From Paenibacillus larvae subsp. larvae (GTDB lineage: Bacteria; Bacillota; Bacilli; Paenibacillales; NBRC-103111): DNA of 64,000 bases. Below are positions 1 through 9,717 of this stretch, piece after piece. The translations under genes and the position numbers were made by a program. Numbering within the stretch: position 1 is the first letter of the stretch; each line of letters begins with the position of its first letter. The notes below the pieces were generated by a model, which was given only the letters and a program-made list of their open reading frames with translations, made no database searches and had not been told where the DNA came from. The stretch lies in NCBI RefSeq assembly GCF_002003265.1, contig NZ_CP019687.1, positions 868,001-932,000 of the forward strand, in the 5' to 3' direction.

Positions 1-5
1 CATGA

Positions 6-39
6 ACAAGTGGAAGTGATTTCTTCTACTTGTTTTTTT
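6..39 (+). terminator. Rho-independent terminator of an upstream gene
   Basis: Imperfect stem ACAAGTGGAAG / CTTCTACTTGT around a short loop, followed by seven or more T. It would end a gene that lies left of the window. Confidence 0.7.
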
Positions 40-127
40 AAAACTGGCCAGAATATTCCCCGACAAGTTTTTTGAGAAAAAGACTTCCGTATTGAAGAAT
101 GATTTCTTTTCCGTTACAATACTTAAT

Positions 128-146
128 GATAATGAAAATCATTATC
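128..146. promoter_or_regulatory. Fur box upstream of flavodoxin
   Basis: GATAATGAAAATCATTATC matches the classical 19-bp Fur consensus GATAATGATAATCATTATC at 18 of 19 positions. It ends 22 bases before the flavodoxin start, so iron-bound Fur would probably block transcription. Iron-limited cells commonly replace ferredoxin with flavodoxin, which fits. Confidence 0.88.
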
Positions 147-168
147 AATTATGAACGGAGGGATTCTG

Positions 169-614
169 TTGAGCAAGATCGTATTGGTTTATGTCAGTTT
201 AACCGGAAATACAGAGGAAATGGCGGACGCTATTAGTGAAGGCATTCGGGAAACCGGTCTGGAACTGACTGTTAAAGAAGTGATAGATGCATCCGCCAAT
301 GAATTGGAAGATTATCAGGGTATTATACTGGGAGCTTATACTTGGGGGATGGAGAACTTCCTGACGAATTTCTTGATTTTTACGAAGAGATGGAGGATAT
401 TGAACTAAACGGACGGATCTCCGCGGTTTTTGGTTCTGCTGATTCTTCTTACGCCCAGTTTGGAGCTGCGGTTGATCTGCTGCTTGACAAACTTAACGAG
501 AATGTTCTGGAAGGATTTAAAATTGAATTAAGTCCTTCCAAAGAGGAGAAGGAAGCGTGCAAAGCATTTGGGAGAAAGTTTGCTGAGATTTTACAATCAG
601 AAGATAATAAATAA
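169..614 (+). pseudogene. Flavodoxin, frameshifted
   Basis: Short-chain flavodoxin, an FMN electron carrier of the cytosol. The N-terminal part has the FMN-phosphate loop (SLTGNTEEMADAI). The second part, one frame off, has TWGDGELPDEF and FGSADSSYAQFGAAVD, which match the other FMN-contacting loops. The best start is TTG at 169, seven bases after GGAGGG; this gives LSKIVLVYVSL, the usual beginning, whereas the ATG at 151 lies before the ribosome site. The frame breaks near 347 in a run of five G; six G would restore one continuous protein of about 148 residues. It has its own Fur box upstream. Either an assembly error or a recent null allele; all other family landmarks are intact. Confidence 0.85.
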
Positions 615-732
615 ACAGGAAAAAACGGTGAACAGAAATGCGCTTTTTGTCACAGCAAAAATCGGCAAAACAAGCTAACCTGTTATTTGAACCATCCTGT
701 TTTACCATCTTACCTTTTATTTCTGGTTTAAC

Positions 733-771
733 TCCTGTCCCCTTACTAAGGAAAACAGGGGTCCTTTTTTT
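733..771 (+). terminator. Terminator-like hairpin
   Basis: GC-rich hairpin containing CCTGTCCCC and ACAGGGG, followed by seven T. It lies about 120 bases after the flavodoxin stop. Confidence 0.55.
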
Positions 772-1200
772 ATAGTTCTAAGATTGGCTAAAATTCACCT
801 TCGTTTTTACACTTGAAAAAATAACATGGGTAACCGTTTGGTCGTAGGCAGAGATTTCGTTACGGCTTTGAATATTGCATAGCCAAAGGGAAGCCTGATC
901 CCCGGTATTATGATGAAAAAACATCAAGGAAACATTCGCTTGTATTGGCAGTGCAGCGGTTTCCGCTACACTGCTTTCTGTTGTTTTGCAAGTTTCGCCA
1001 GCTTGTGCTGCTGATCAGATCTTTCGATCTCTTCAGAAGTGGAGACATTAATCACAACTACCCATGTGGCATATGCTCAACTTTCTGCGTGCTTTTCCAT
1101 GCTCTTTGACTGGCTTAAAAATACGGATTTTCTTAGCTTGTTGCGAAGTTCCTGAACTCTGTCCTACTGCACCTGCTCAATAATTGCCGGATGGGTACAA
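772..1200. other. Gap with a possible coding relic
   Basis: No intact gene. A plus-strand stretch around 865-960 reads open as FRYGFEYCIAKGKPDPRYYD, protein-like but not recognised; it has no start or ribosome site and soon runs into stops. Probably relic DNA. Confidence 0.3.
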
Positions 1201-3596
1201 TTACTCTGATCGTAATGCACGAACAGGGTCTTTTTTTGCTGCCATCCTTGAAGGAATAAGTCCTGCTATAAGTGTCAGCACCATACTTCCGAGTATCAGC
1301 ACTATTGCGGATATCGGGTTGAGGTTTGCAAGGTTCGGAATATTTGCAAGTCCTTTAATAACCATATTGATTGGAAGAATAAGCAGATAGGATAACCCTA
1401 CACCTAGGAGCCCTGCGATGCAACCCACAATCATGGTCTCTGCATTAAACACCCTTCCGATATCTTTTTTGCGCGCACCTACACTTCTGAGTATGCCAAT
1501 TTCCTTTGTGCGTTCCAGCACAGATATATAGGTGATTATACCAATCATAATGGTGGAAACCAAAAGCGAAATCGCTGCAAATCCTATAAGGACATAGCTT
1601 ATTGTCTTAATAAGCGAATTCATCATGTTGTTTATCGTTTCGGCAAGGTCGGTATAAATCACTTTGTTTTCATCGGCCTTGCCCGTGTTATAGCTATCCA
1701 AATAGGTTTTGATTTTGTCCTTGCTGGCAAAATCTTTCGGATAAATGTTAATGGCAGTTGGCGTTGTATTAGCGCCTAAGCTTTGCAGTCTTGCTTTTTT
1801 GGCGTCATCGTTAGCAAAAGGAGTGTTAAGAATAATGTCCTTATCTGACGCTTTTTGTGCTATTGCCACGTCCGACTTGCTTGCATTATCAACAATGTAG
1901 TCGGTCAAAGCTGTAGGATATACGATACCCTCTGATAAAAAGTTGCTTGGCGCGCCATCCTTAACACGCAAAATTCCTGTGATTGTCAAATCTAAGCCCA
2001 CATTGCTGTCATATAAGTTTTCATAGTTTGCCGCTGGTATTGCACTGTATAGGCCATCCGCATTTTTGTGTAAAAATTGTTATTCGGAATTACCTTGAGT
2101 ATTTTTTTACCGATAAAGTCTGATAACTTATATTCCTTAGTGTTAGAATTCATGCCTAATTTTTCTAAGAAATGCGAGTCCAGCCTATTATATTCATCAA
2201 CAACAAGTGCGACTTCATTTTTTTTGGAAGGCAGGCGGCTTCCTTCACCAATCAGGTCATAGTTACCCAGGATAAAGTCTTTGTTGTCGGGCATTTCAGA
2301 CCAATATTTATTGTTAGCGCCGGTAATCGTTTCTCTAATGTTGCCGGTGTAAGCTGTGGTGTTGAATTTTTGTACAGAGCTTTCGCCTTTTACCAGCAGA
2401 TTGATGTCCACGCCTCTGGTGTAGGAAATGTTGCTGACGGCATCCGGTACTTCAGTAGGCAGCTTTGCTACATAGTCAAGATAGTCCTGTGTCAGCACAT
2501 TTGTATGTTGGACGGTGTTTGCATTACTGTCATAATTGTAAATGACATCATCAGCCGTGAATGCCTTGTATTGATTGCTGTTTGCGTTATTGTCCATCGC
2601 CATCGCCTGCATTTTTTGGTTAACATCCACGTTTTGTGATGACGTACTGACAGAAATTGGAAACCCCGACAATGCGTTTTGCTGTGTGTTTGTCATATAA
2701 ATTGACAAACCGTTTGATAGCGCAAGCACCAGCGCCACTCCGATAATACCTATACTTCCGGCAAAGGATGTGATAATCGTTCGCCCTTTTTTGGTCAAAA
2801 GATTCTTGAATGATAGCGAGGTAGCAGTAAACAGCGACATGGACGTCTTTTTAAGTTTTACCTTTTTGTTGCTACTTGGCTTGGCTTCCTTTTGTCTTTT
2901 TTCAAATTCATCTTTAAATAGAGGATTGCTATCCGACTGCACTCCGCCATCCCGCAAATGAATCACTCTGCTACTATATTTATCCGCCAACTCTCCGTTA
3001 TGGGTAACCATAATAACCAGCTTGGATTTGGATATTTCCTTTAAAATCTCCATGACTTGCTCACTTGTATGGCTGTCCAACGCGCCAGTTGGTTCATCGG
3101 CTAATATGATATCAGGGTTGTTGACAAGTGCTCTTGCTATGGCGACGCGTTGCATTTGCCCACCTGAGAGCTGAGACGGCTTTTTCTTTATTTGGTCGGC
3201 AAGTCCTACAGATGTAAGAGCTTCCTTTGCCCTTTGTTTTCTTTCGGATGCCGAAACTCCGGATAACGTCATGGCTATTTCCACATTTTGCAAAATGGTT
3301 TGATGTGGGATTAAATTGTAACTTTGAAAAACGAACCCAATCGAATGGTTTCTGTAAGCATCCCAATCATCATCTTTGAAATTTTTTGTCGATAGGTCGT
3401 CCAACATTAAATCGCCCGAATCATAGCGGTCAAGCCCTCCGATGATGTTGAGGAGCGAGGTCTTTCCGCAACCGGACGGCCCTAATATTGAAACCAGTTC
3501 ACTTTCCCTAAACTCAAGGGATATGCCTTTTAACGCATGAACGATTTCACCGTTTCCATACGTCTTTTTTACATCGGTGAGTTTAAGTTTTGACAT
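1201..3596 (-). pseudogene. MacB-like fused ABC ATPase/permease, frameshifted
   Basis: One polypeptide in which an ABC ATPase (first ~230 residues) is joined to an FtsX/MacB-type permease. Visible ATPase motifs are Walker A GPSGCGKTSL, signature LSGGQMQRVAI and Walker B ILADEPTGALD. The permease has one membrane helix, a large extracytoplasmic part, then three helices at the C-terminus with ERTKEIGILRSVGARK. Start is ATG 3596, after AGGAGGA. Near 2068 the frame shifts: one extra A in an A-run would give a continuous protein reading KNADGLYSAIPAANYENLYD. It lies downstream of a kinase and regulator on the same strand, the usual arrangement for peptide-antibiotic or lipid-stress exporters. If the lesion is real, the last three membrane helices are lost and the exporter is dead. 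Confidence 0.85.
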
Positions 3597-3668
3597 GATA
3601 AATCCTCCTGTTGTTTTTGTCACCTTGTTTTAGGCTAACAAAATCATAACAGGTAATGTTAAACACGA

Positions 3669-3745
3669 AATCCCTAATTGTTTAAATCGAGGTAAACTAA
3701 TCATAAAAGATGTTGCTATTACGGTAATTATTCCAATTAGGGATT
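3669..3745. repeat. 12-bp inverted repeat between regulator and ABC gene
   Basis: AATCCCTAATTG at 3669-3680 is the exact reverse complement of CAATTAGGGATT at 3734-3745. It occupies the only sizeable gap in this minus-strand cluster, just upstream of the ABC gene. It could be a paired regulator site or a long hairpin. Confidence 0.6.
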
Positions 3746-3760
3746 AACGTGGTTATAGGA

Positions 3761-4453
3761 TTATATTTTAAAATGATACCCGGAACCCCATACCGTTTGT
3801 ATATATACAGGGTTTTGAGGGTCCTTTTCAATTTTTTCCCGAAGACGGTTAATATGCACGGCAACTGTTTTTAAATCGCCGATTGCATCCATTCCCCAGA
3901 TACGTTCATATAGCTGCTCTTTACTAAAAACAATATCCGGATTTGAGATAAGAAACAAAAGCAGCTCGTATTCTTTATTTTTGAATTCGAGTTCATGATT
4001 ATTTATATAAACACGATGTGTCAGCCTATTAATCCGCACAGGGCCTACTTGCACTTCCTCGGATCTAACCACGCTACCGGTTGTTAACCGCTCATACTGT
4101 GCCAGATTCGCCTTTACCCTTGCGACAAGCTCGGTTGGTGAAAACGGCTTTGAGATATAATCATCCGCACCAAGCCCAAGTCCCCTTATTTTATCCGCGT
4201 CTTCTATCCTTGCTGTTACCATGAGGATTGGAACCTCGGTTTTTCCTCGTATTTTCCGGCATATTTCATACCCGTCTATACCGGGCAGCATCAAATCAAG
4301 TAAAATCAAATCAAATTTCTCAGTAGATGCTTGGTTTAACCCTTCTATTCCATCCGTTGCAATGGTCGTCTCAAAGCCGTCAATCTCCAAAAAATCCCGC
4401 TCGATTTCAGCGATTGATGTATCATCCTCAATAATCAATATTTTTTTTAACAT
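3761..4453 (-). CDS. OmpR/PhoB-family response regulator
   Basis: 230 residues. An N-terminal receiver has the acidic pair ED near residues 9-11, the phospho-acceptor Asp53 in LLDLMLPG, and the conserved Lys in ISKPFSP. A C-terminal winged-helix DNA-binding domain follows, ending with the typical VWGSGYHF. Its start lies 26 bases inside the end of the kinase gene, so the two are translationally coupled, kinase first, which is the less common order. It most likely controls the downstream ABC transporter. The sequence is intact. The signal sensed cannot be read from the sequence. Confidence 0.93.
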   Translation of the reverse strand: MLKKILIIEDDTSIAEIERDFLEIDGFETTIATDGIEGLNQASTEKFDLILLDLMLPGIDGYEICRKIRGKTEVPILMVTARIEDADKIRGLGLGADDYISKPFSPTELVARVKANLAQYERLTTGSVVRSEEVQVGPVRINRLTHRVYINNHELEFKNKEYELLLFLISNPDIVFSKEQLYERIWGMDAIGDLKTVAVHINRLREKIEKDPQNPVYIQTVWGSGYHFKI

Positions 4454-5891
4454 TCTCTTCTCCTTTGAGTTTTGGGAGCGTTATGACAATAGCAAGACCG
4501 CCATCGGGGACATTTTCAGCTTTTATTTCTCCTCCCAAGCGTTCTATGATTTTCTCTGTGATAGCAAGTCCTAGGCCGCTACCTTTGCTCGGATTTTTTC
4601 TGGATAAATCACTGCGGTAAAAGACATCAAACAGCTGTTCTATCGCCTCTTCAGAAACGCCGGGGCCGTTATCGGTTAATGTAATTAGCACATGGGTATC
4701 ATTTTCACGACAAGCTATTTTTGTTGCTGCGTGTTCCTTAATTTTGTACTTCACGCTGTTTTCTAAAACATTATGAATCACATTGCGGAATTGTACAACA
4801 TCTATTTCTACATAAACGTTTTGTACGTTTTGAATCAAAGAAATCGTAAGCCCCTTTTCTTCGTATTCTTTTATATGACCAGCAATCAGGCTGCTTAACT
4901 CCTTGCCAATATCGATTTGTTCCAAACGAAACGGAAACTCGCCAATATCTAACTTTGAGAACAAGAATAATTGATTAATAATGTATTCTAAGTCATGGGT
5001 CTTGCTCTTTATTGTTTCCAAATATCGTTTTCGCACCTGTGGTGTGGATGCTATACCTTTTTCAATTCCCTCTATATATGCCTTGATAGAAGTGAGAGGG
5101 GTACGCAAGTCGTGGGAGATGCCAGCAATTAATTCCCGTCGATTGGTTTCGTCTTTTTGTCTTGCATTTACCATTTCTGAAAGACGTCCGGCCATCTCGT
5201 TAAAATCTAAGCAAACACTGGTAAACTCATCATTCTTGTCATATTTAATACGATAGGTCAAGTTTCCGTCGCGAATTTGGTGTACACCATGCACCAGCGT
5301 TTCTATGGGCGTTATGATGCTGCGAAATACAAAACGGGTTAAAATCCGATTTGTCAGAAAAACTACCGCTATAAGAAATGTAAAAATAACTATGCCAAGA
5401 TAAAAATGAAATCCAAAGGCATCACGCCTATAGTTAGTGAAATTTGTGTCCGATAAAATAACGGTATATTCCCCTGTTCTTAAGCGGTATATAGCGTCAT
5501 TATCCCTAATCAGACTATATTTGCCATCTTGCGCTAACGCTATATCTAATACAGAATTACTTACAGCCGTCTGTGGATACAACTGATCCTTTCCTTTATA
5601 GATGGCCAGAGAAATTCCTTCGGCATTGTATTGATTATTAAAATGATCTATGTCCGATCTTATTGTTGGAATTTCGTTATTTTGTGACCACTTTACGGAT
5701 AACGTATCAACCTCATCAATCAAACTGTTAAACAAATTTCCATATTTTAATGAACGCATATCATGGATTCCTGTAATGCCCATGAATATGAGCAATAAGC
5801 AAAAACTCATTAGGATAGTCAGTAATATCGGCATGACGAGCATCAAAATGTTAGAAATAAACAAACGGCGCTTTATGCTCATACGTATCAT
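4428..5891 (-). CDS. Membrane sensor histidine kinase
   Basis: 487 residues. Two membrane helices (about residues 12-38 and 163-183) bracket an extracytoplasmic sensor of roughly 125 residues. Then come a HAMP linker, the phosphorylation site ISHDLRTPLTSIKAY, and the ATPase boxes VLENSVKY (N), DNGPGVS (G1) and GSGLGLAI (G2). All catalytic motifs are present. ATG at 5891 or the in-frame ATG at 5882 may be used; the ribosome site GAGGGTGA abuts the first, so 5882 has better spacing. It is cotranscribed with the overlapping response regulator and probably with the ABC transporter. The sensor domain is too divergent for me to name the ligand. Confidence 0.92.
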   Translation of the reverse strand: MIRMSIKRRLFISNILMLVMPILLTILMSFCLLLIFMGITGIHDMRSLKYGNLFNSLIDEVDTLSVKWSQNNEIPTIRSDIDHFNNQYNAEGISLAIYKGKDQLYPQTAVSNSVLDIALAQDGKYSLIRDNDAIYRLRTGEYTVILSDTNFTNYRRDAFGFHFYLGIVIFTFLIAVVFLTNRILTRFVFRSIITPIETLVHGVHQIRDGNLTYRIKYDKNDEFTSVCLDFNEMAGRLSEMVNARQKDETNRRELIAGISHDLRTPLTSIKAYIEGIEKGIASTPQVRKRYLETIKSKTHDLEYIINQLFLFSKLDIGEFPFRLEQIDIGKELSSLIAGHIKEYEEKGLTISLIQNVQNVYVEIDVVQFRNVIHNVLENSVKYKIKEHAATKIACRENDTHVLITLTDNGPGVSEEAIEQLFDVFYRSDLSRKNPSKGSGLGLAITEKIIERLGGEIKAENVPDGGLAIVITLPKLKGEENVKKNIDY

Positions 5892-6190
5892 CTCACCCTC
5901 TTATAATGCGAATAATAACAATAATCATTAAAATAAAAGGAAATTGAAGTTAAACTATTTATAAAATAAACTTCTTCTCGTCCCTTATCTACCAATTATA
6001 TCGAAAAAATAAAACAATATCCTCTCCTCCGGAAGTTATGTAAAATCAATTGTAAAATAAATCCATCAAGTTAGGCATAACATCGACGATTTTAGACAAA
6101 CATGTCTTTTTCTGAAAGCAATCATTGTCTAATTATGCAGAACCATGTAGTATTAGATGAGTATGTTGTACAGACAATGGAGGAAAGACA

Positions 6191-7558
6191 ATGAAATGGG
6201 CTTTATCTGCAAAACGGTTGATCCCAATACTCATACTTGGAACCGTACTTAGACTTCTCTGGGTTTATTTTGTAAACACACAACCCATCTTTGATTTCAA
6301 GCATTATCACGACCTTGCCATGTCACTCTTACATAACGGGTCTTATACTATGCCCGAAGGGCTTGACTACATCAAACAAAACACTGATTATATCCAGCAG
6401 GGGGTTCAATATCCGACAGCTTTTCGTCCGCCAGGCTATCCGTTTTTACTTGTAGCAATCTATGCCATCTGGCCGTCCATTCTTGCGGCAAAACTGGCGA
6501 ATGTTTTTTTCGGTATGGTATGGATCGTTTGTGCATACTTACTTGGACGCAAGTATTTTAATGAACGGGTAGGATTATGGGCTGCATTCCTGACCGCCAT
6601 TTTTCCGCCGGCGATTGGATATACAAGTATACTGGGGACAGAAGTATTTTCGGTTGCTTTACTCCTCTTTATTTTATGCCTGCAAGTATACCGTATCGGC
6701 GGGCGTACTACAGGACCATTCATTCAAGGAGCATTGATCGGATTCCTGGCACTCGTAAAGCCTTATTTTGCTGCCTTTCCCATCCTTCACCTGATTTTAA
6801 TGTGGTGGTTGAGTAAGGAGTATGTAACCCCGCAGAATAAACGGAGGCAGATCAAAGAGGTTGTCTTGCCGGTGGTTTATGCAACCATAGCCATGGCAAT
6901 CGTGATTTCCCCCTGGACGGTCCGCAATTATATTGCGTTTGACAGATTTGTTCCGATATCCACGAATGGGGATTTTGTTCTTTACATTAATAATAATGAT
7001 TTGAACCAGGGTTTATATATGGATGCCATGAAAGTGCCGGACTCCATATTTAAAACAGACCGGATCTTGGATGAGAACGGGAACTACAATGAACCTGATG
7101 CGATGAAGGCAGCGAAGTCGGAAGCAGTAAAATGGATTTTGTCCCATCCGAAGAAGTTTTTCTTTCTTGGAATAGACCGTCTGGCTGCCAGTTATTTAAA
7201 TGCCGGGGATGAAGTGGGGTACTGGTCGATGCCTGAAGGGAATGAAGCAAGGTTTAATAAGGAGTGGGTCAAACCATTAATTCAGGGTTCGAGTGCCTTT
7301 TCCCTGATAGTGGTTGGGGGCGGACTTGTCTATGCACTGATTATTTTGTATCAATTCATACGATTCAGACCTATGAATGTCATGCATAAGCTCAACCTGA
7401 TGTTTATCGCTTTTTTGACTGTCGTTATCTTTTTCTCTGAAGGTCAACCCCGCTATATGTTCCCTCTATATCCTTTCTTTATTCTGGGCATAGCCTGGAT
7501 GGGAGACCTTGCTGTAAAAGCTCTTCGGTTTGAAGGAGTTACTGGACAAGAGAGATAG
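6191..7558 (+). CDS. GT39-like polytopic glycosyltransferase
   Basis: 455 residues with about ten predicted membrane helices. The N-terminus resembles the PMT/ArnT fold: helix 1, then an acidic loop beginning FDFKHYHDLAMSLL and RPPGYPFLL, the site where this family places its catalytic acid and binds polyprenyl-phosphate sugar. Such enzymes move a sugar from a lipid carrier to protein or envelope glycan on the outside face of the membrane. Start ATG 6191 follows GGAGGAAAG. An inverted repeat (TTAGACAA / TTGTCTAA, 6092-6132) lies upstream. It stands alone, with no envelope gene nearby to reveal its acceptor. Confidence 0.8.
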   Translation: MKWALSAKRLIPILILGTVLRLLWVYFVNTQPIFDFKHYHDLAMSLLHNGSYTMPEGLDYIKQNTDYIQQGVQYPTAFRPPGYPFLLVAIYAIWPSILAAKLANVFFGMVWIVCAYLLGRKYFNERVGLWAAFLTAIFPPAIGYTSILGTEVFSVALLLFILCLQVYRIGGRTTGPFIQGALIGFLALVKPYFAAFPILHLILMWWLSKEYVTPQNKRRQIKEVVLPVVYATIAMAIVISPWTVRNYIAFDRFVPISTNGDFVLYINNNDLNQGLYMDAMKVPDSIFKTDRILDENGNYNEPDAMKAAKSEAVKWILSHPKKFFFLGIDRLAASYLNAGDEVGYWSMPEGNEARFNKEWVKPLIQGSSAFSLIVVGGGLVYALIILYQFIRFRPMNVMHKLNLMFIAFLTVVIFFSEGQPRYMFPLYPFFILGIAWMGDLAVKALRFEGVTGQER

Positions 7559-7638
7559 CTTCATAGTAAAGATCAGAAATTTTTTTCATTCGAAAGAGAA
7601 TCAGCCCTTTCTTAGTATAAAATAATGGGGAAGAAAAG

Positions 7639-8128
7639 TTGCGGGATTTACGTTCGAACTGGCGGGACCATTGGAACTTTGACCGCCAGGCCCTCGTGGG
7701 CATGCGGAAGGCAGAATCACGACTATGCTGGGGCTTCACGCCCCTTATCCCTTGTCCGCCCGAGCCTTTGCGGGAAGTGATCGGGCTAGCGGCGGAAAGA
7801 GAAGTGCCGATTCATATTCACCTGGCAGAAACCAAGGAAAGAGGTTGTGCAAATAAGAGAAGCTTACAATCAAACTCCTACCGAATATTTTTAGCAAAAG
7901 CAGGACTGCTGAACGGGAAGAAAGCCACAACCCACTGGAACAGTTATGACCAGTTAGAACGTGAATATCCTCAGGGACGTAAAATTTGCGGATGAAGGGC
8001 ATCTTTTAACTTCCGGGGGTATTTCTGCGGGAATTCATATGTCTTTTCATCTTGTAAAACGGCTGCTAGGAAAAGAGATAGCGGAGTTAACTGCCAAAAA
8101 TATGGAATACGATATTGCATTCGATTAA
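7639..8128 (+). pseudogene. Fused relic: amidohydrolase joined to a DJ-1/PfpI protein
   Basis: Two unrelated family fragments are joined. The first part (7700-7890) reads LREVIGLAAEREVPIHIHLAETKE, the metal-binding HxH region of an amidohydrolase of the cytosine/S-adenosylhomocysteine deaminase type. From about 7900 it changes to the C-terminus of a DJ-1/PfpI-family protein: GKKATTHWNSYDQLEREYP, then, after a frameshift near 7975, TSGGISAGIHMSFHLVKRLLG, ending at 8128. There is no plausible start and both enzymes lack most of their domains. The likely join is at the short shared string AKAGL/AGLL. Non-functional. Confidence 0.72.
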
Positions 8129-8134
8129 AATAAA

Positions 8135-8176
8135 GCAAATGGCCGGATCTGGTTGGGTCCGGCCATTTGTTTTATT
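8135..8176. terminator. Bidirectional terminator
   Basis: Perfect stem CAAATGGCCGGA / TCCGGCCATTTG with a 10-base loop, followed on the plus strand by a T-rich tract. It also ends the minus-strand phosphatase gene. Confidence 0.8.
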
Positions 8177-8248
8177 GTTGCGTTACACTTGGGCGTCGCA
8201 GATTTTAGCTTCAAAAAATTTTCACATAAGCGTTTGCAAGTCTCAAGC

Positions 8249-9079
8249 TCATTGTTTTGCTTCAAATGTTTTTAAGTTTTTTTGGCGAATTTCAATTTTC
8301 TCTTGGTCTGATTTATCAGAGTTGTAATCATATAGTGCACTTTCCCAGTTACCGTACATTGGGTTAGGAAAAATGATATATTTATCGCCAAATTGCTCTT
8401 TAGTTTCGTCAACCATGTTATTGCGCTCTTTTACAGATTTATGATCAAAATCAGTGAAGTCAGATAAGTTATCACCGAACAGTAATACGATATCATTTTT
8501 CTGAGAAACAATTTCACGGCGTTTTTCTTTTCCTTTTTCTTGGGGATCTTTTAATAAAACATGTTCTTTTGTTGCTTGTGGAGCATCAACATGCTCCAGA
8601 TTTTTAATAGTCGCATCCAATTGATTTATCCTGCGGTCTGAAATGTAATAAATATCCACACCTTTAGATTCGGCATATTTCAAGAAATCAATTGCACCAG
8701 GAAGGGCTTCCGATTCTGCTTTATCGATCCATTCATCCCATTTATAAGGATATGTCTTTCCTTCCTTAACCGTCATAGCTTGGTAAGGACTATTATCTAA
8801 AACAGTTTCGTCTAAATCTAATATAATGGCCGGTTTTTTATTAGTACCTTTCGCCAGAGCCGTATCAAGTTTCAACCTGCCAATGTTATAGCCCTGATAA
8901 TATAATGCTTTTGTCTCGCCGGCTGTTTGGAACCATAGATCAGCCATCAACTGCTGGTCTGTTAATTTTGTCTTTTCTTCTTTCGGTATGTTTTTTTCGG
9001 ACGTTCCTGAACATGCTGCCAGAGAGGCTGAAAGAACTGCTATGTATATGAATGTTATCATTACCTTTTTAATTTTCAT
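8249..9079 (-). CDS. HAD acid phosphatase, e(P4)-type lipoprotein
   Basis: 276 residues. The lipobox LSASLAAC near residue 20 predicts export and lipid anchoring on the outer face of the membrane. The core has the HAD nucleophile motif ILDLDETVLDNS and the late acidic motif FGDNLSDF, with ISDRR between, as in class C acid phosphatases/5'-nucleotidases (Haemophilus e(P4) family). It would strip phosphate from nucleotides or other monoesters outside the cell. Start ATG 9079 is chosen because GAGGAGG lies just upstream; an in-frame ATG at 9127 lacks a ribosome site. It stands alone, with a terminator downstream. Confidence 0.9.
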   Translation of the reverse strand: MKIKKVMITFIYIAVLSASLAACSGTSEKNIPKEEKTKLTDQQLMADLWFQTAGETKALYYQGYNIGRLKLDTALAKGTNKKPAIILDLDETVLDNSPYQAMTVKEGKTYPYKWDEWIDKAESEALPGAIDFLKYAESKGVDIYYISDRRINQLDATIKNLEHVDAPQATKEHVLLKDPQEKGKEKRREIVSQKNDIVLLFGDNLSDFTDFDHKSVKERNNMVDETKEQFGDKYIIFPNPMYGNWESALYDYNSDKSDQEKIEIRQKNLKTFEAKQ

Positions 9080-9127
9080 AATATAGTAATCCTCCTCATA
9101 TATGTCTAACTTGAATATAGCCTTCAT

Positions 9128-9471
9128 AGGGGACGACGAACATAATGGGAACCATCATGCCATTGCTCATGATTATGATTTACACACATCACTCCTTTAC
9201 ACCATAAGATTTTCATTATTTCCTGCGTACTTCATTTTGCATAGCCCAAGTGTGTCTTACATTTTCATTATACTTTGGAAATAAGTAGAGTGTATAGTTT
9301 ATGAATTTATTTTGCAAAAAAACAATAGGACCAACAAAAATGCTTTTCCACTAGGCTCAGTATTGTTGGACTTGTAACTCCTCTATCAATCCAAACGAAT
9401 CCCTTTTTGATCAGAAAATTTGAGAAATTGAACAAGAGCTGTATCCAACACATATCAAGCTTCAAAAAAAG
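9128..9471. other. Gap, no gene seen
   Basis: AT-rich. It holds the leader of the phosphatase gene and then featureless sequence running into the proline-reductase relics. Confidence 0.4.
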
Positions 9472-9675
9472 TTGAATCATGGCACAGTCATAGTTAATGC
9501 TGTTGAATCTGAACCCATTCTGTCATACAATATTCAGCGGATTGAGTCTAGTCCAATGAAGCTTATCAAAGGGCTTCTGTATGCGATGAAAGCTGTTGGT
9601 GCTGAAAAAGGAATTATAGCAATAAAAGCGCTGGAATGGCGCACTGCGTTCTCTAACATAGCAGAGGAGGAAGTA
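9472..9675 (+). pseudogene. Relic of an RnfC/PrdC-like electron-transfer protein
   Basis: About 67 residues of open frame reading TVIVNAVESEPILSYNIQRI and LLYAMKAVGAEKGIIAIKA. This matches the NADH/FMN-binding N-terminal core of RnfC/PrdC-like proteins (INAAECEPIL..., AVGAEKGYIAIK). PrdC feeds electrons to D-proline reductase in Stickland fermenters. Both ends are missing and no start is credible. The next relic belongs to the same pathway, which supports the assignment. Confidence 0.6.
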
Positions 9676-9717
9676 TGAAAGGGAATTGGCCCATCACAAA
9701 ATAATGCGGAAAAGCAC

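Noticed and set aside
9102-9284. Open frame with many His residues overlapping the phosphatase start
   Set aside because: No ribosome site and biased composition; shadow of the leader region.
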